DNA of 64,000 nt from Aneurinibacillus tyrosinisolvens. Lineage in GTDB: Bacteria > Bacillota > Bacilli > Aneurinibacillales > Aneurinibacillaceae. Both the position numbers and the translations under genes were made by a program. Shown here one piece after another: positions 35,581 to 45,468 of this stretch. The stretch spans positions 1 through 64,000 of the forward strand of contig NZ_BBWZ01000009.1 of NCBI RefSeq assembly GCF_001015055.1, read 5' to 3'. Every line of letters starts with the position of its first letter. The stretch's first letter is position 1. The notes beneath the pieces are model-generated. The model did not search any database and was not told where the DNA came from. It was given only the letters and a program-made list of their open reading frames with translations.

Positions 35581-36843
35581 ATGCGCTTTACATATTTAAT
35601 GCCTACACGAGTGGAAAGCGGAAACGGAATATCTGAAAAAACAGGGGAAATGATTAAAGAATTAGGCATTACGAGAATACTTATCGTAACCGATAAAGGG
35701 GTTCGGACAGCCAATCTTCTAGAAGGAATTGAAAGATCTTTACTGGCTGCAAACGTGAACTATGATATTTATGATGAGGTAGAACCGAATCCATCAACCG
35801 AAACCATTCATAAGGGTACAGAGTATCTTAAACATTACAAAAGTGATGCAGTATTGGCTGTAGGGGGTGGAAGCAGTATTGACACGGCCAAGGGAATCGC
35901 ACTGATGGCCACAAATCCCGGCCATATATTGGATTATGAAGGGGTAGGAAAGATTAAATTTCCCCCACTTCCTATCATTGCTATACCGACTACGGCAGGG
36001 ACCGGTAGTGAAGCAACAAATTCAACAGTCGTAACCAACAAAGAAACCTCATTTAAATTAGGTGTGCTTAGCCCGTACTTATTCCCAACTCTGGCGATAC
36101 TCGATCCAGCCCTCACGCTACAGCTACCCCAGGGAATTACGGCAGCCACAGGTATGGATGCATTAACACATGCGATTGAATCTTATACATCAAAAGCCGC
36201 TAATCCTGTTAGTCAGGGATTCGCCATGCAGGCCATTAAAATGATTGGTGAAAATTTAACAAAAGCTTATTTTGTCGGAACAGATATAGAGAGTAGGGAA
36301 AAAATGCTTGTTGCCTCTTTGATTGCTGGTGTAGCATTTTCACAGTCACGTTTAGGAAACGTGCATGCCATTTCCCATACCTTTGGAGGCGTCTTTAATA
36401 TCCCACATGGCATCGCAAACGCAGCCTTATTGCCTTTTGTTATGAAATTTAATTTACCGGCATGCGCAGAGCAATACAAGGAGATAGCGATTGCTTTAGG
36501 GAAGGATGTTGCCGGACTCTCTACTAGCCAGGCAGCTGAAAAAGCAATTGAAGCTGTAATTGAAATGAATCAAGCGATGAACATTCCTCTTAATATAAAA
36601 GACCTAGGAGTTTCACTAGAATTCTTACCGAAACTAATAGAGGATTCAATGAAAAGCGGAAATGTGTTCGTAAATCCTAGACTTACAAAGCCTGCTGATA
36701 TTGAGTTGATGATTGAGAAAGCCTATTACGGTATTTTGGATGATTCTATAACAGAGAGTCCAAATAAATTGGCGTTGGCTCCGATAGAGGCAAACAATCG
36801 TTCAGAGGAAGTCCTTCGTCCAGGCGTTATCTCAACGATATAA
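35581..36843 (+). CDS. Iron-containing alcohol dehydrogenase
   Basis: A 420-residue group III (Fe-ADH) enzyme. NAD(P) binding is shown by GGGSSIDTAKGIALM, and the TTAGTGSEATNSTVV block is intact. Metal ligands lie in DALTHAIESY, AISHTFGG and FNIPHGIANA. The enzyme interconverts an alcohol and an aldehyde or ketone with NAD(P). It is followed after 94 bases by an aldehyde dehydrogenase, so the pair could oxidise an alcohol to its acid. GGAGAGGGAG precedes the ATG. The LysR gene upstream is the probable regulator. The C-terminal tail is about 20-30 residues longer than common. Confidence 0.88.
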   Translation: MRFTYLMPTRVESGNGISEKTGEMIKELGITRILIVTDKGVRTANLLEGIERSLLAANVNYDIYDEVEPNPSTETIHKGTEYLKHYKSDAVLAVGGGSSIDTAKGIALMATNPGHILDYEGVGKIKFPPLPIIAIPTTAGTGSEATNSTVVTNKETSFKLGVLSPYLFPTLAILDPALTLQLPQGITAATGMDALTHAIESYTSKAANPVSQGFAMQAIKMIGENLTKAYFVGTDIESREKMLVASLIAGVAFSQSRLGNVHAISHTFGGVFNIPHGIANAALLPFVMKFNLPACAEQYKEIAIALGKDVAGLSTSQAAEKAIEAVIEMNQAMNIPLNIKDLGVSLEFLPKLIEDSMKSGNVFVNPRLTKPADIELMIEKAYYGILDDSITESPNKLALAPIEANNRSEEVLRPGVISTI

Positions 36844-36937
36844 AACGGCTTTGCTATTTACAGTGGATGAGCTAAGTCTAGATTTTAAATCAAAATAGCG
36901 ACAGAGTTCTATTAGGAGAAAGGAAGGTACTTAGACG

Positions 36938-38410
36938 ATGAATACTATTATTGAAACAAAGGTAAAAACGTACAAGAATTATATAAATGGTGAGTGGATA
37001 GTTGCATCTACCAATCAAGTAGACGCTAGTATCAATCCGGCTAATAAAGAAGAGATTGTAGGCTACGTTCAGAAATCGGGCAAAGAGGATTTGGACCAGG
37101 CAGTGGCTGCTGCTAAAGAAGCACAGGTATCATGGAGAAAATTATCGGGTTCAGCAAGAGGAGAGTACCTTTATAAAATTGCGAATGTAGTAGAGAGACG
37201 GATTGATGAAATTGCAGAAAGTATGACCAAAGAAATGGGGAAAACCTTGCCTGAATCTAAGGGGGAAACAGCAAGAGGGATTGCCATTCTACGTTACTAT
37301 GCAGGAGAAGGCATGCGCAAAATCGGTGATGTTATTCCTTCATCCGACAGTGAAGCTCTCATGTTTACGAGCCGTGTTCCCCTTGGTGTCGTAGGGTTGA
37401 TTACACCGTGGAATTTCCCTGCTGCCATCCCGATTTGGAAAATAGCACCCGCGCTTATATATGGAAACACAGTTGTTTTTAAACCTGCACAAGACGCAGC
37501 TGTAACGGCTGCGAAAATTGCAGAATGCTTCGAGGAAGCGGGTCTACCCGCAGGTGTCCTTAATTTCGTGACAGGTTCCGGATCTGTTATTGGTCAAGGA
37601 ATCATTGATCACCCTGGAATTAATGGAATCTCGTTTACTGGATCCGACCAGGTTGGTAAGCTTGTTGCCCAGGGCGCTGTAGCCCGGGGTGCAAAATACC
37701 AACTTGAAATGGGTGGGAAAAACCCTGTCATCATTGCTAATGATGCTGATCTTGACCAGGCGGTTGAAGCCACTATCAACGGTGGATTACGTTCCACCGG
37801 CCAAAAATGTACAGCAACAAGCCGCGTCATTGTTCAAAGTGAAGTATACGAGGAATTTAAAGCAAAACTTCTTGAGAAGGTAAAAGAAATAAAGGTAGGC
37901 CATGGATTGCAGGGAGAAACATGGATGGGCCCATGTGCAAGCGAAAATCAATTACAAACTGTACTTTCCTACATTGAAAAAGGGATTGCGGAAGGTGCAA
38001 CGCTTCTTCATGGTGGCAAACGTATAGAAGCAAACGGTTTAGAGCATGGATTTTTTGTAGAACCTACTGTGTTTGAAAATGTAAATTCCAAAATGAGTAT
38101 TGCTCAAGAAGAAATTTTCGGACCTGTACTTGCCTTCATTAAGGTTGATACCATCGAACAAGCACTTGAAATTGCTAACGATGTTCAGTATGGCTTAAGT
38201 GCCTCTATCTTCACTAAGGATATTGGGAACATGCTTTCCTTTATCAATGAAATGGATGCAGGACTTGTTCGTATTAATGCGGAAAGTGCTGGTGTCGAAT
38301 TGCAGGCTCCATTTGGCGGCATGAAGCAATCCAGTTCTGGTTCTCGTGAACAAGGGCAAGCTGCTATTGAATTTTTCACTGCAATTAAAACGGTTTTTGT
38401 AAAAGCTTAA
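36938..38410 (+). CDS. NAD(P)-dependent aldehyde dehydrogenase
   Basis: A 490-residue ALDH-superfamily enzyme. Substrate-channel and catalytic blocks are intact: [31 protein letters not shown], the catalytic Glu in LEMGGKNP, the catalytic Cys in GQKCTATS, and [10 protein letters not shown]. The sequence style ([15 protein letters not shown] near the C-terminus) is that of semialdehyde dehydrogenases such as alpha-ketoglutaric-semialdehyde dehydrogenase. The exact substrate is open. It pairs with the iron alcohol dehydrogenase before it, with an AGGAGAAAGGAAGG ribosome binding site. Confidence 0.9.
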   Translation: MNTIIETKVKTYKNYINGEWIVASTNQVDASINPANKEEIVGYVQKSGKEDLDQAVAAAKEAQVSWRKLSGSARGEYLYKIANVVERRIDEIAESMTKEMGKTLPESKGETARGIAILRYYAGEGMRKIGDVIPSSDSEALMFTSRVPLGVVGLITPWNFPAAIPIWKIAPALIYGNTVVFKPAQDAAVTAAKIAECFEEAGLPAGVLNFVTGSGSVIGQGIIDHPGINGISFTGSDQVGKLVAQGAVARGAKYQLEMGGKNPVIIANDADLDQAVEATINGGLRSTGQKCTATSRVIVQSEVYEEFKAKLLEKVKEIKVGHGLQGETWMGPCASENQLQTVLSYIEKGIAEGATLLHGGKRIEANGLEHGFFVEPTVFENVNSKMSIAQEEIFGPVLAFIKVDTIEQALEIANDVQYGLSASIFTKDIGNMLSFINEMDAGLVRINAESAGVELQAPFGGMKQSSSGSREQGQAAIEFFTAIKTVFVKA

Positions 38411-38543
38411 TCACTTTACCTGGTTGAATAAACCCCTTGCTTAGGGCATAGGGAGTATGTCAGTTAAATGTTAAGAGGAAAGTAAGAACTTCGGATTTGG
38501 CTATCATTTTTTAATTCTTAAACCTATTCAGCCTGAAGATCTT

Positions 38544-38557
38544 TGTAAGCGTAAACA
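38544..38557 (+). promoter_or_regulatory. cre-like site upstream of the amidohydrolase cluster
   Basis: TGTAAGCGTAAACA matches the CcpA cre consensus except at one position. It stands 149 bases before the small CxxC gene and suggests catabolite repression of that operon. The rest of 38411-38705 shows no gene. Confidence 0.45.
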
Positions 38558-38705
38558 CGAAAAAAATATTTGGTGCTTTTTCTATAAGAAATAGCAGTTT
38601 TCATTAACAATTAGATTGACAATATTCAAGGTGATAGAAGTTTTAACCCAATGAGATGTATTAATCGTTCTTTGTATAGAAGGGATAAAGAGGAGGAGTA
38701 TTAAA

Positions 38706-38918
38706 ATGGAGAGTTTTCAGGTTTGCCTAAGATGTAACAAAGAAGTAGGAGAGATAGATTTAATGAAGAAGCTTTGCTACCGTTGCCATGACATTCTTGA
38801 GTTTGGGTATCCATCCTTTGCCTCTTATCCATTAAAAGAAAATCACAACGAACACCAAGGAAATCGAATGGATTTAAGTAAAGGCTGGACCATACCTTCC
38901 TACTTATCTAGTAAGTAG
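38706..38918 (+). CDS. Small CxxC-x14-CxxC protein of the amidohydrolase cluster
   Basis: A 70-residue protein. CLRC and CYRC are separated by 14 residues, a compact zinc-ribbon or knuckle pattern in the N-terminal half. The C-terminus is unstructured-looking and ends in PSYLSSK. GAGGAGGAG precedes the ATG. The gene lies 57 bases before the amidohydrolase gene on the same strand and is probably co-transcribed with it and the Rieske gene. It may be a metal- or redox-handling accessory to those enzymes; that is inference. Family unrecognised. Confidence 0.65.
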   Translation: MESFQVCLRCNKEVGEIDLMKKLCYRCHDILEFGYPSFASYPLKENHNEHQGNRMDLSKGWTIPSYLSSK

Positions 38919-38975
38919 GAAGTGAAATTAAGAAGACCTTTACAAAGGTTACATTGACCAAAGGAGTGAAAAAGA

Positions 38976-40106
38976 ATGCAAGTTACCGAAACGAAACAAC
39001 CGGCACAAAGAACCAAAACAAACCGCAGTATTATTGATGTTGACATCCATAATTATACCTCACTTGATGAAATCAAAAACTATTTGCCCAGAGTCTACCG
39101 TGACCAAATCGATTTGTGGGGATGGCGACTCCCAGGCTCGTTATATCTAAACGGTGGGGTTAAAGTTGGTCAGATGACCGATTCCACTCCTCCGAGTGGC
39201 GGCTTCCCCGGCAGTGACCTGGATTTCATGAGAAAACAATTATTGGAACCGTTTAATATCGAGTACGGGGTATTAACTGGTAGCGATTACTCGAGTCAAG
39301 CGACGCCTGATTTGGATTACGCCGCAGCGGTCAGTTCCGCGATTAATGAATATACATTAGAGCATTGGCTGGCCAAGGATAGCAGGCTGAAAGGGTCCGT
39401 GTTTATTCCAAAGCAGGATCCGGCACAGTCCGCAAAAGAAATTCACCGTGTCGGCTCACACCCGGACATGGTTCAAGTCATCGTGTCGAGCGGAGCCGAA
39501 AAGCCATATGGGCACCGGTACTATCATCCGATTTACGAGGCTTGTGTTGAGCATAATCTTCCTTTTACTATTCACGTACTGATGGAAGGGGTCGGCATTA
39601 ACGGGCCTAACACGGGCGCAGGTTATGTTTCCTATTATCCGGAGTATCGGGCGAGTCGACCGATGGTGATGGCGGCACACCTAGCAAGTTTCATCTATGA
39701 AGGAGTCTTTGAGAAATTCCCAACTTTGAAGGTCGTCCTTCAGGAGGCTGGTGTGTTCTGGCTTGCACCTTATTTATGGAAGATGGACGAAGATTGGAAA
39801 AGCCTGAGGTTCCAAACGCCATGGGTGAAGAAAAAGCCGAGTGAATATTTTCGAAGCAACGTGAGAGTGTCCTCACAGCCATTAGAGCCGACGCCGAATC
39901 CAGAGATGTTCAAGCAAATGATGAGCGCTGTCTATGCCGATGAGACCGTCATGTTTTGCAGTGATTACCCACATTGGGATTTCGATTCTCCAACACGAGC
40001 GTTTCCAAAACTGGAGGATTCAGTATGGGAGAAAATCTTTTATCAAAATGCGGCTGACTTATATGGACTGCCAGCAAGGGGAGCTAGAAAGGAAGGTGCA
40101 CAATAA
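38976..40106 (+). CDS. ACMSD-type amidohydrolase (Amidohydro_2)
   Basis: A 376-residue TIM-barrel metal hydrolase or decarboxylase related to 2-amino-3-carboxymuconate-6-semialdehyde decarboxylase. DVDIHNY near residue 21 supplies the first metal ligands (Asp23, His25; the second His of HxH is Asn here). A barrel His lies in FTIHVLMEG, MAAHLAS is conserved, and the catalytic Asp lies in FCSDYPHWD. The family decarboxylates or hydrolyses aromatic-ring cleavage products and related acids. The stop overlaps the Rieske start by one base, so the two are tightly coupled. The substrate is unknown. AAAGGAG precedes the ATG. Confidence 0.85.
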   Translation: MQVTETKQPAQRTKTNRSIIDVDIHNYTSLDEIKNYLPRVYRDQIDLWGWRLPGSLYLNGGVKVGQMTDSTPPSGGFPGSDLDFMRKQLLEPFNIEYGVLTGSDYSSQATPDLDYAAAVSSAINEYTLEHWLAKDSRLKGSVFIPKQDPAQSAKEIHRVGSHPDMVQVIVSSGAEKPYGHRYYHPIYEACVEHNLPFTIHVLMEGVGINGPNTGAGYVSYYPEYRASRPMVMAAHLASFIYEGVFEKFPTLKVVLQEAGVFWLAPYLWKMDEDWKSLRFQTPWVKKKPSEYFRSNVRVSSQPLEPTPNPEMFKQMMSAVYADETVMFCSDYPHWDFDSPTRAFPKLEDSVWEKIFYQNAADLYGLPARGARKEGAQ

Positions 40107-40477
40107 TGTCTGGTTTTCTAGTAGGAAAGGCATCTGAGATTGCTGAAGGAGATAAAAAGATCGTTGTAGCAAACGGACGAAGCATCGGTGTTTATAATAT
40201 TAGTGGAGAATTTTTTGCCATCCGCAACACCTGCCCGCATCAGGGAGCGGCTCTTTGTACCGGGATTACGACAGCCTTGATTACCTCTTCAGGTCCGGGA
40301 AATTTTGAATACGAACGGGAAGGCGAGATTGTACGGTGTCCCTGGCACCAATGGGAATTTGATATTAAGACGGGGTGCATGATCGTCGATCCAAAGGTGA
40401 GGACGAAGAGCTATGAAGTAACAGTGGAACGCTTCGATGTCTCCATTAAAGATAATAATCTATACGTCCATGTTTAA
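40106..40477 (+). CDS. Stand-alone Rieske [2Fe-2S] protein
   Basis: A 123-residue Rieske-type ferredoxin. The cluster ligands are complete: Cys43 and His45 in CPHQG, and Cys78 and His81 in CPWHQWEFD. A loop of about 30 residues separates the two halves. Such proteins carry electrons to oxygenases, or form the N-terminal part of ring-hydroxylating oxygenases, but no catalytic oxygenase subunit lies nearby. It is translationally coupled to the amidohydrolase. The pairing suggests electron supply to, or redox protection of, a metalloenzyme for aromatic or heterocyclic substrates. Confidence 0.88.
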   Translation: MSGFLVGKASEIAEGDKKIVVANGRSIGVYNISGEFFAIRNTCPHQGAALCTGITTALITSSGPGNFEYEREGEIVRCPWHQWEFDIKTGCMIVDPKVRTKSYEVTVERFDVSIKDNNLYVHV

Positions 40478-40568
40478 AAGTATACGCATAAGGGATTTGT
40501 GTTTCTACGAATAGGCTGCTAACGACGTTTCGAAAATCAAGGACAGCCTAAAAGGGGGAATTTTATTT

Positions 40569-41903
40569 ATGGAACAGCAACCATCAAAAAAAACGTCAAC
40601 AAAAGCTCTTTTTGCGAGTTTGATAGGAAGTTCAATTGAATGGTATGATTACTTTCTCTATGGAACCATTGCCGCACTTGTATTCAATAAAATGTTTTTT
40701 CCTTCTGCAGATCCTACCGTTGGTTTACTTCTCGCATACGCATCGTTTGCCATTCCGTTTTTTATTCGCCCGTTAGGTGGTGTTGTCTTCAGTCACATTG
40801 GCGATAAAATCGGCCGGAAGAAAACGCTCGTTATTACCTTGTCATTAATGGGAGGTGCCACGGTTTTAATTGGATTGCTACCTTCTTATGAAACGATTGG
40901 TATTTGGGCACCGATTCTACTTATTACGTTAAGGCTTATACAAGGGCTTGGGATCGGAGGGGAATGGGGCGGTGCCTTGCTGCTCGCGACTGAGTATGCA
41001 CCGAAAGGAAAGAAAGGGTTCTATGGAAGTGTACCACAAACAGGAGTGACCGTTGGCCTGCTTCTTGGTACGTTATCGATTAGTGCGATGACGGCATTAC
41101 CTGAAGACCAATTTTTAGCATGGGGCTGGCGCATTCCATTTATTTTAAGTGCTGTGCTCGTCTTCATTGGTTTATGGATCCGTAAGGGAATTGATGAAAC
41201 ACCTGAATTTCAAGAAGCTAAAGAGAGTGGAAACATCTCCAAGGTTCCTCTCCTCGACACGTTCCGTTACCACTGGAAATCTGTGCTGATTGCCGTAGCA
41301 TTAAAATCTGGAGAAACGGCTCCATTTTACATTTTCTCGACATTTGTTATCAGTTATGCTAAGGGGCACGGGTATTCTACTGCCTCAGTGCTTAGTGCCG
41401 TCACAATCGGAACACTGGTTTCGACCATCCTGATACCAATTATGGGCTCTCTTTCTGATAAAGTAGGACGAAAACCCCTTTTCATCGGTGGAATGATTGC
41501 AATGACTTTATATATGTTTCCATACTTCTATTTGGTTTCGTTAGGCTCGACCGTATGGTTAACCATTGCAACAACGATTGGGTTAGGCATATTGTGGGCA
41601 CCGGTTACGGCTGTACTTGGGACTTTGTTTTCTGAAATATTTAGTACAAAAGTTCGCTACACAGGTGTAACAGTCGGCTATCAGCTTGGAGCAGCATTGG
41701 CTGGAGGCACAGCTCCACTGGTTGCGACTGCACTCATGAGCAGTTATAACAATTCATGGATTCCTGTTGCGATTTATATCATACTCCTCGGAGTGATTTC
41801 TCTCATCGCGATTTTCTGCACCCGAGAAACCAAAGACCTTGATTTTGAGAGAAGTAATCAAGAAACTAGGAAGCACCAAGAAGTAGAAGTAATAACAGGA
41901 TAA
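40569..41903 (+). CDS. MHS-family MFS transporter
   Basis: A 444-residue metabolite:H+ symporter of the ProP/ShiA/KgtP type with twelve predicted helices. Family marks are SSIEWYDYFLYGTIAAL at the N-terminus, the loop motif GDKIGRKKTL and QGLGIGGEWGGA. It imports small organic acids or betaines by proton symport. It lies 91 bases after the Rieske gene on the same strand and is the likely importer of the amidohydrolase substrate. AAAGGGGG precedes the ATG. A strong terminator follows. Confidence 0.9.
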   Translation: MEQQPSKKTSTKALFASLIGSSIEWYDYFLYGTIAALVFNKMFFPSADPTVGLLLAYASFAIPFFIRPLGGVVFSHIGDKIGRKKTLVITLSLMGGATVLIGLLPSYETIGIWAPILLITLRLIQGLGIGGEWGGALLLATEYAPKGKKGFYGSVPQTGVTVGLLLGTLSISAMTALPEDQFLAWGWRIPFILSAVLVFIGLWIRKGIDETPEFQEAKESGNISKVPLLDTFRYHWKSVLIAVALKSGETAPFYIFSTFVISYAKGHGYSTASVLSAVTIGTLVSTILIPIMGSLSDKVGRKPLFIGGMIAMTLYMFPYFYLVSLGSTVWLTIATTIGLGILWAPVTAVLGTLFSEIFSTKVRYTGVTVGYQLGAALAGGTAPLVATALMSSYNNSWIPVAIYIILLGVISLIAIFCTRETKDLDFERSNQETRKHQEVEVITG

Positions 41904-42015
41904 GATGTAAAAGATGTGATGGGCTGGATATCTTCCCGGTTCCCATTCCTTACATGAATTCATCTCATATACTTTTTCAATAGTCTAAAATGTCGTTCAA
42001 TAAGATAGTAGTGGT

Positions 42016-42049
42016 AAATAAACAGCCATATTATTTGGCTGTTTATTTT
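42016..42049. terminator. Terminator after the MHS transporter gene
   Basis: A perfect 13-base-pair stem (42016-42028 with 42036-42048) with A and T tracts at its base, able to act in both directions. The gap 41904-42174 holds nothing else. Confidence 0.85.
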
Positions 42050-42174
42050 GTAAAACTAATAAATATTGCGGGGGACCTAATAAGAATAAACTTGCCAGCG
42101 AATAATGCGAATCTTTCAACTAAGAAAAAGAGCTAAATTACATCCTAATAAAGAATAGGGAAGGATGAGGAATC

Positions 42175-43152
42175 ATGTTGGTCATAAAAGCTGATGAACA
42201 AAAAAGCTTAGTAGACATGAATGAGATTATTGAATACGTAGCTGTTGCTTTAAAGGAATTTTCCGCAGGAAGAACAATCACTCCTATTCGTACCGCTCTG
42301 CCATTTGCTAATTCCCAAAACACTGCATTAGTAATGCCTTCCGTAGTTGAAGAGTTTGGCAGCCTTGGATTAAAAGTGGTGATGGTAGCCCCCAATAATA
42401 AAAAACTAGGAAAAAAAATAATCAACGGGGTTGTGATGCTATCGGATTTTGACACAGGAGAAACTCTCGCCCTTTTAGAAGGTTCGTATTTAACGATGAT
42501 CCGAACGGGTGCATTATCAGGCGTAGCGTCCAAATATTTAGCCCGTGAGGATTCAAAAAAGTTATGTATTATTGGTACAGGAGAACAAGCGAAAGGTCTA
42601 GCTGAGGCTGTACTTGCCGTTCGAAATATTGAAGAAATTGCACTTTACAATCGAACCGAGCAAAAAGCACATGACTTTGCGGTGTACATTACAGAAAAAT
42701 TTAATAAACATGTACAAGTGTACACAGATCCAAACCAAGCAGTACATGCAGCAGATATTGTTGTGACTACAACAAATTCTTCCTCACCGGTTTTTTCAGC
42801 CCCTTTGAAAGGTGGGGTTCATGTCAATGCCGTTGGTTCATTCCGGCCAACGATGCAAGAACTACCTTCTCATACTATCTCTTCAGCTGATAAAGTAGTG
42901 GTGGAATCAAAGGAAGCAGCACTTGAGGAAACCGGTGATTTGCAAATCCCAATACAAGAAGGGGTTTTTAAGGAAAGCAATATTCATGCAGAACTTGGTC
43001 AAATCGTGAACGGAGAACGAAAGGGAAGAGAAAACGATCGAGAAATCACTGTATTTAAATCGGTAGGACTAGCGGTGGTAGATATTGTAGTAGCAAAATA
43101 TTTTTATGAAAAAGCAATCAAAAATAAAGTAGGAACTACCATTCAATTATAA
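42175..43152 (+). CDS. Ornithine cyclodeaminase/mu-crystallin family protein
   Basis: A 325-residue Rossmann-fold protein. The N-terminal dimerisation and substrate part is followed by the NAD-binding motif IIGTGEQAKG near residue 138 and the block VVTTTNSSSPVF. Members include ornithine cyclodeaminase, alanine dehydrogenase and ketimine reductases acting on amino or imino acids. The first-strand catalytic residues cannot be mapped with certainty here. AAGGATGAGG precedes the ATG. The gene stands alone between a terminator and a chemoreceptor gene, so a link to amino-acid metabolism is only suggested. Confidence 0.85.
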   Translation: MLVIKADEQKSLVDMNEIIEYVAVALKEFSAGRTITPIRTALPFANSQNTALVMPSVVEEFGSLGLKVVMVAPNNKKLGKKIINGVVMLSDFDTGETLALLEGSYLTMIRTGALSGVASKYLAREDSKKLCIIGTGEQAKGLAEAVLAVRNIEEIALYNRTEQKAHDFAVYITEKFNKHVQVYTDPNQAVHAADIVVTTTNSSSPVFSAPLKGGVHVNAVGSFRPTMQELPSHTISSADKVVVESKEAALEETGDLQIPIQEGVFKESNIHAELGQIVNGERKGRENDREITVFKSVGLAVVDIVVAKYFYEKAIKNKVGTTIQL

Positions 43153-43309
43153 GTAAAAGATGAATATAACGGATTCTTAGATAAAGGACCTAAGGTATAG
43201 TTAATTACAGTCATTGTTATTTAATCATTTTTTGTCTGTTTTCAAAATAACTAATGAAAACTACCTAGCCGCTAAGAGTCAATATTTTAATAAAAAAGGG
43301 GAAGCTTCA

Positions 43310-45052
43310 TTGAAAATCACATTGCAGTCACTACGAACCAAGTTAATCGGTTTATGCTTATTAATTCTGTTAGTCCCTACGGTTATCATTGGAGTAAGCA
43401 CATATCAATCAACAAAAAGTAAATTAGATGAAAATGGTAAAACAGAACTTAAACATAATGTTAAGTTAGTCATTGGAATAATTGCTCTTATGGATGAGCA
43501 AGTAAAAGCAGGACACCTAACAGTAGAAGAAGCACAGGAAAAAGTTCGGAAAGAATTATTAGGCGAAAAAAATGCTGAAAATGGTCGTCCTACAAAAAAG
43601 GAGTATACCGTTGGACAGACGGGCTATGCATTTGCTCAGAATAAGGATGCCATTTCTGTTATGAATGCGGCAAATGAAGGACAAAATTTAATGGATGTTA
43701 AGACCCAAGACGGTGTTATGATAGGGAAAGAAATTGTTGAGAAAGGAACAAGCGGCGGCGGGTTTTTAACTTACAAATGGAAAAAGCCAGGTACAGATAA
43801 AGTGGAAACGAAAGTTTCTTATGTTGAATTGGAGCCGCATTGGGGATGGATTGTTGGTACAGGAGCTTATCTTAGCGAGTTTAACAGCGGGGCTAATGAA
43901 GTATTGTATCTTGTTTTGGTTATCGGAGCAATCGCTGTTATCCTAGGTGTTGCTATTGCTTACTATTTCTCAACACGTTTCACAAAACCAATCCTACTTG
44001 TTGCAAAGAATCTGAATCAAGTAGCTGAAGGAGATTTTACGGTTGAAGAGGTACAAATAAAATCAAAAGATGAGGTAGGAGAACTGGCGAAAGATTTTAA
44101 TAATATGGTCAAAAATATGAAGCATTTGATTCGTGAAGTGAATGCTTCTTCCCAGCAGGTCGCTATCTCTTCTAGGGATTTAAAAGAAAGTGCTGAACAA
44201 ACAAGCAAAGCAACCGAGCAAATCACCGTTGCCATACAGGAATCCGCAAGCGGAGCGGAAGAACAACAGATTGCTCTACAAAAAACAACAAATTCTCTTG
44301 AAGAAGTATCGATTGGAATGCAACGTATCGCTGAGAATACATCGACAATTTCAGAAACCTCCGCAGATACTGCAGAAACCGCTAAAATAGGTGGGATAGC
44401 TGTGCAAAAGACCGTACAACAAATGAATTTGATTAGTTCCTCTGTACATGAATCGGATGCTGTCATTCGGCTTTTAGATCAACGGACCAAAGAAATTGAG
44501 GAAATGTTAAATGTGATTACGGATATTTCTGCTCAAACTAACTTACTTGCTTTAAACGCCGCGATTGAAGCAGCCCGTGCTGGGGAACATGGTCGGGGAT
44601 TTGCTGTGGTTGCAGATGAAGTACGTAAGTTAGCGGATCAATCCAACCAATCCTCCGGTCAAATTTCAAAGCTAATTGAAGAAATACACAAGGATATGGC
44701 ACAAACCATTCAAACAATGGGAAAAGTAAAAGGGGAAGTCGTGTCTGGAATCGAAATCGCAAATGAAACGGAAAAAAGATTTAACGGCATCTTAAGCTCG
44801 ACAAGCCAAATTTCACAACAAATTGAGGAATTAGCCAGCGTCACTCAGCAAATATCAGCGAGTGTACAAGAAATCTCAGCAAGTGGGGAGAACGTGGCAA
44901 GTATCGCCCAACAAGCCTCAGCGAGTTCACAAAGCATTGCTGCCTCTGCTGAAGAACAGCTTGCTTCAATGGAAGAGGTAACGGCATTATCCACCACTTT
45001 ATCAAAAATGTCTGAAGAACTAGAAAAGCTAACGGTGAAATTTAAGTTTTAA
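43310..45052 (+). CDS. Methyl-accepting chemotaxis protein with single Cache domain
   Basis: A 580-residue chemoreceptor. A first membrane helix (about 12-32) is followed by an extracytoplasmic sCache_2 sensor (about 35-195, with [12 protein letters not shown] and [15 protein letters not shown]). A second helix (about 203-223), a HAMP domain, and a cytoplasmic methyl-accepting coiled coil come next. The hairpin tip [20 protein letters not shown] is intact. The start is TTG at 43310 after AAAAAGGGGAAG, giving [11 protein letters not shown]. The longer frame from 43214 has no ribosome binding site. sCache domains commonly sense small organic acids, which fits the neighbouring catabolic genes. 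Confidence 0.92.
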   Translation: MKITLQSLRTKLIGLCLLILLVPTVIIGVSTYQSTKSKLDENGKTELKHNVKLVIGIIALMDEQVKAGHLTVEEAQEKVRKELLGEKNAENGRPTKKEYTVGQTGYAFAQNKDAISVMNAANEGQNLMDVKTQDGVMIGKEIVEKGTSGGGFLTYKWKKPGTDKVETKVSYVELEPHWGWIVGTGAYLSEFNSGANEVLYLVLVIGAIAVILGVAIAYYFSTRFTKPILLVAKNLNQVAEGDFTVEEVQIKSKDEVGELAKDFNNMVKNMKHLIREVNASSQQVAISSRDLKESAEQTSKATEQITVAIQESASGAEEQQIALQKTTNSLEEVSIGMQRIAENTSTISETSADTAETAKIGGIAVQKTVQQMNLISSSVHESDAVIRLLDQRTKEIEEMLNVITDISAQTNLLALNAAIEAARAGEHGRGFAVVADEVRKLADQSNQSSGQISKLIEEIHKDMAQTIQTMGKVKGEVVSGIEIANETEKRFNGILSSTSQISQQIEELASVTQQISASVQEISASGENVASIAQQASASSQSIAASAEEQLASMEEVTALSTTLSKMSEELEKLTVKFKF

Positions 45053-45067
45053 AAAAATGCACTAGCA

Positions 45068-45250
45068 TTGCATCAAATTTTCATCGCCCTGATTTATTAT
45101 TGTCTGCTTCTACTGATCAAAATTGAAACAAAGGCGGAATGGACCCTGTTAGAACTGTCTCGCCTGTTGCGAAGTTATCTATGGCAGCCCTATGAGAAGT
45201 GGGTGGAACGGATTCATTATCGTTTGTTATCGATTTTTATGCAACGCTAG
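45068..45250 (+). pseudogene. Probable transposase C-terminal remnant (IS4-like)
   Basis: A 60-residue frame without ribosome binding site or start (LHQIFIALIYYCLLLLIKIE, then WTLLELSRLLRSYLW). The hydrophobic-then-basic pattern matches the C-terminal end of DDE transposases of the IS4 group. No terminal repeats were found around it. The identification is by pattern only. Confidence 0.4.
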
Positions 45251-45295
45251 TGACATTTTCTCAAAGTATAATTTAAGAAGAGATATTGAAAACAG

Positions 45296-45335
45296 CCGTC
45301 CTTTTTGTCATTTCTACAAGAAGGGCGGTTTGTTT
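45296..45335 (+). terminator. Hairpin terminator before the RpiR gene
   Basis: CCGTCCTT (45296-45303) pairs with AAGGGCGG (45321-45328, one G-T pair), followed by a T-rich tract. Confidence 0.6.
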
Positions 45336-45405
45336 CATTTTCAAACTGAGCTATCTGAAAAAAAACTTTGCATGAATTTAAAGACTATTGTAGACTATTC
45401 TAAAT

Positions 45406-45419
45406 GAAGTTTAAACTTC
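45406..45419. promoter_or_regulatory. Palindrome at the RpiR promoter
   Basis: GAAGTTTAAACTTC is a perfect 14-base palindrome, five bases before a TATTAT (-10-like, 45424-45429) and 50 bases before the RpiR start. It is a good candidate operator for autoregulation and control of the following genes. Confidence 0.5.
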
Positions 45420-45468
45420 TAAATATTATACATTCGAAGTGTAGGCTTCTTTTTTGGAGGGAATTCCA

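Noticed and set aside
43214..43309. N-terminal extension of the chemoreceptor
   Set aside because: No ribosome binding site at 43214, and the 32 extra residues precede a standard receptor start that has a good site.
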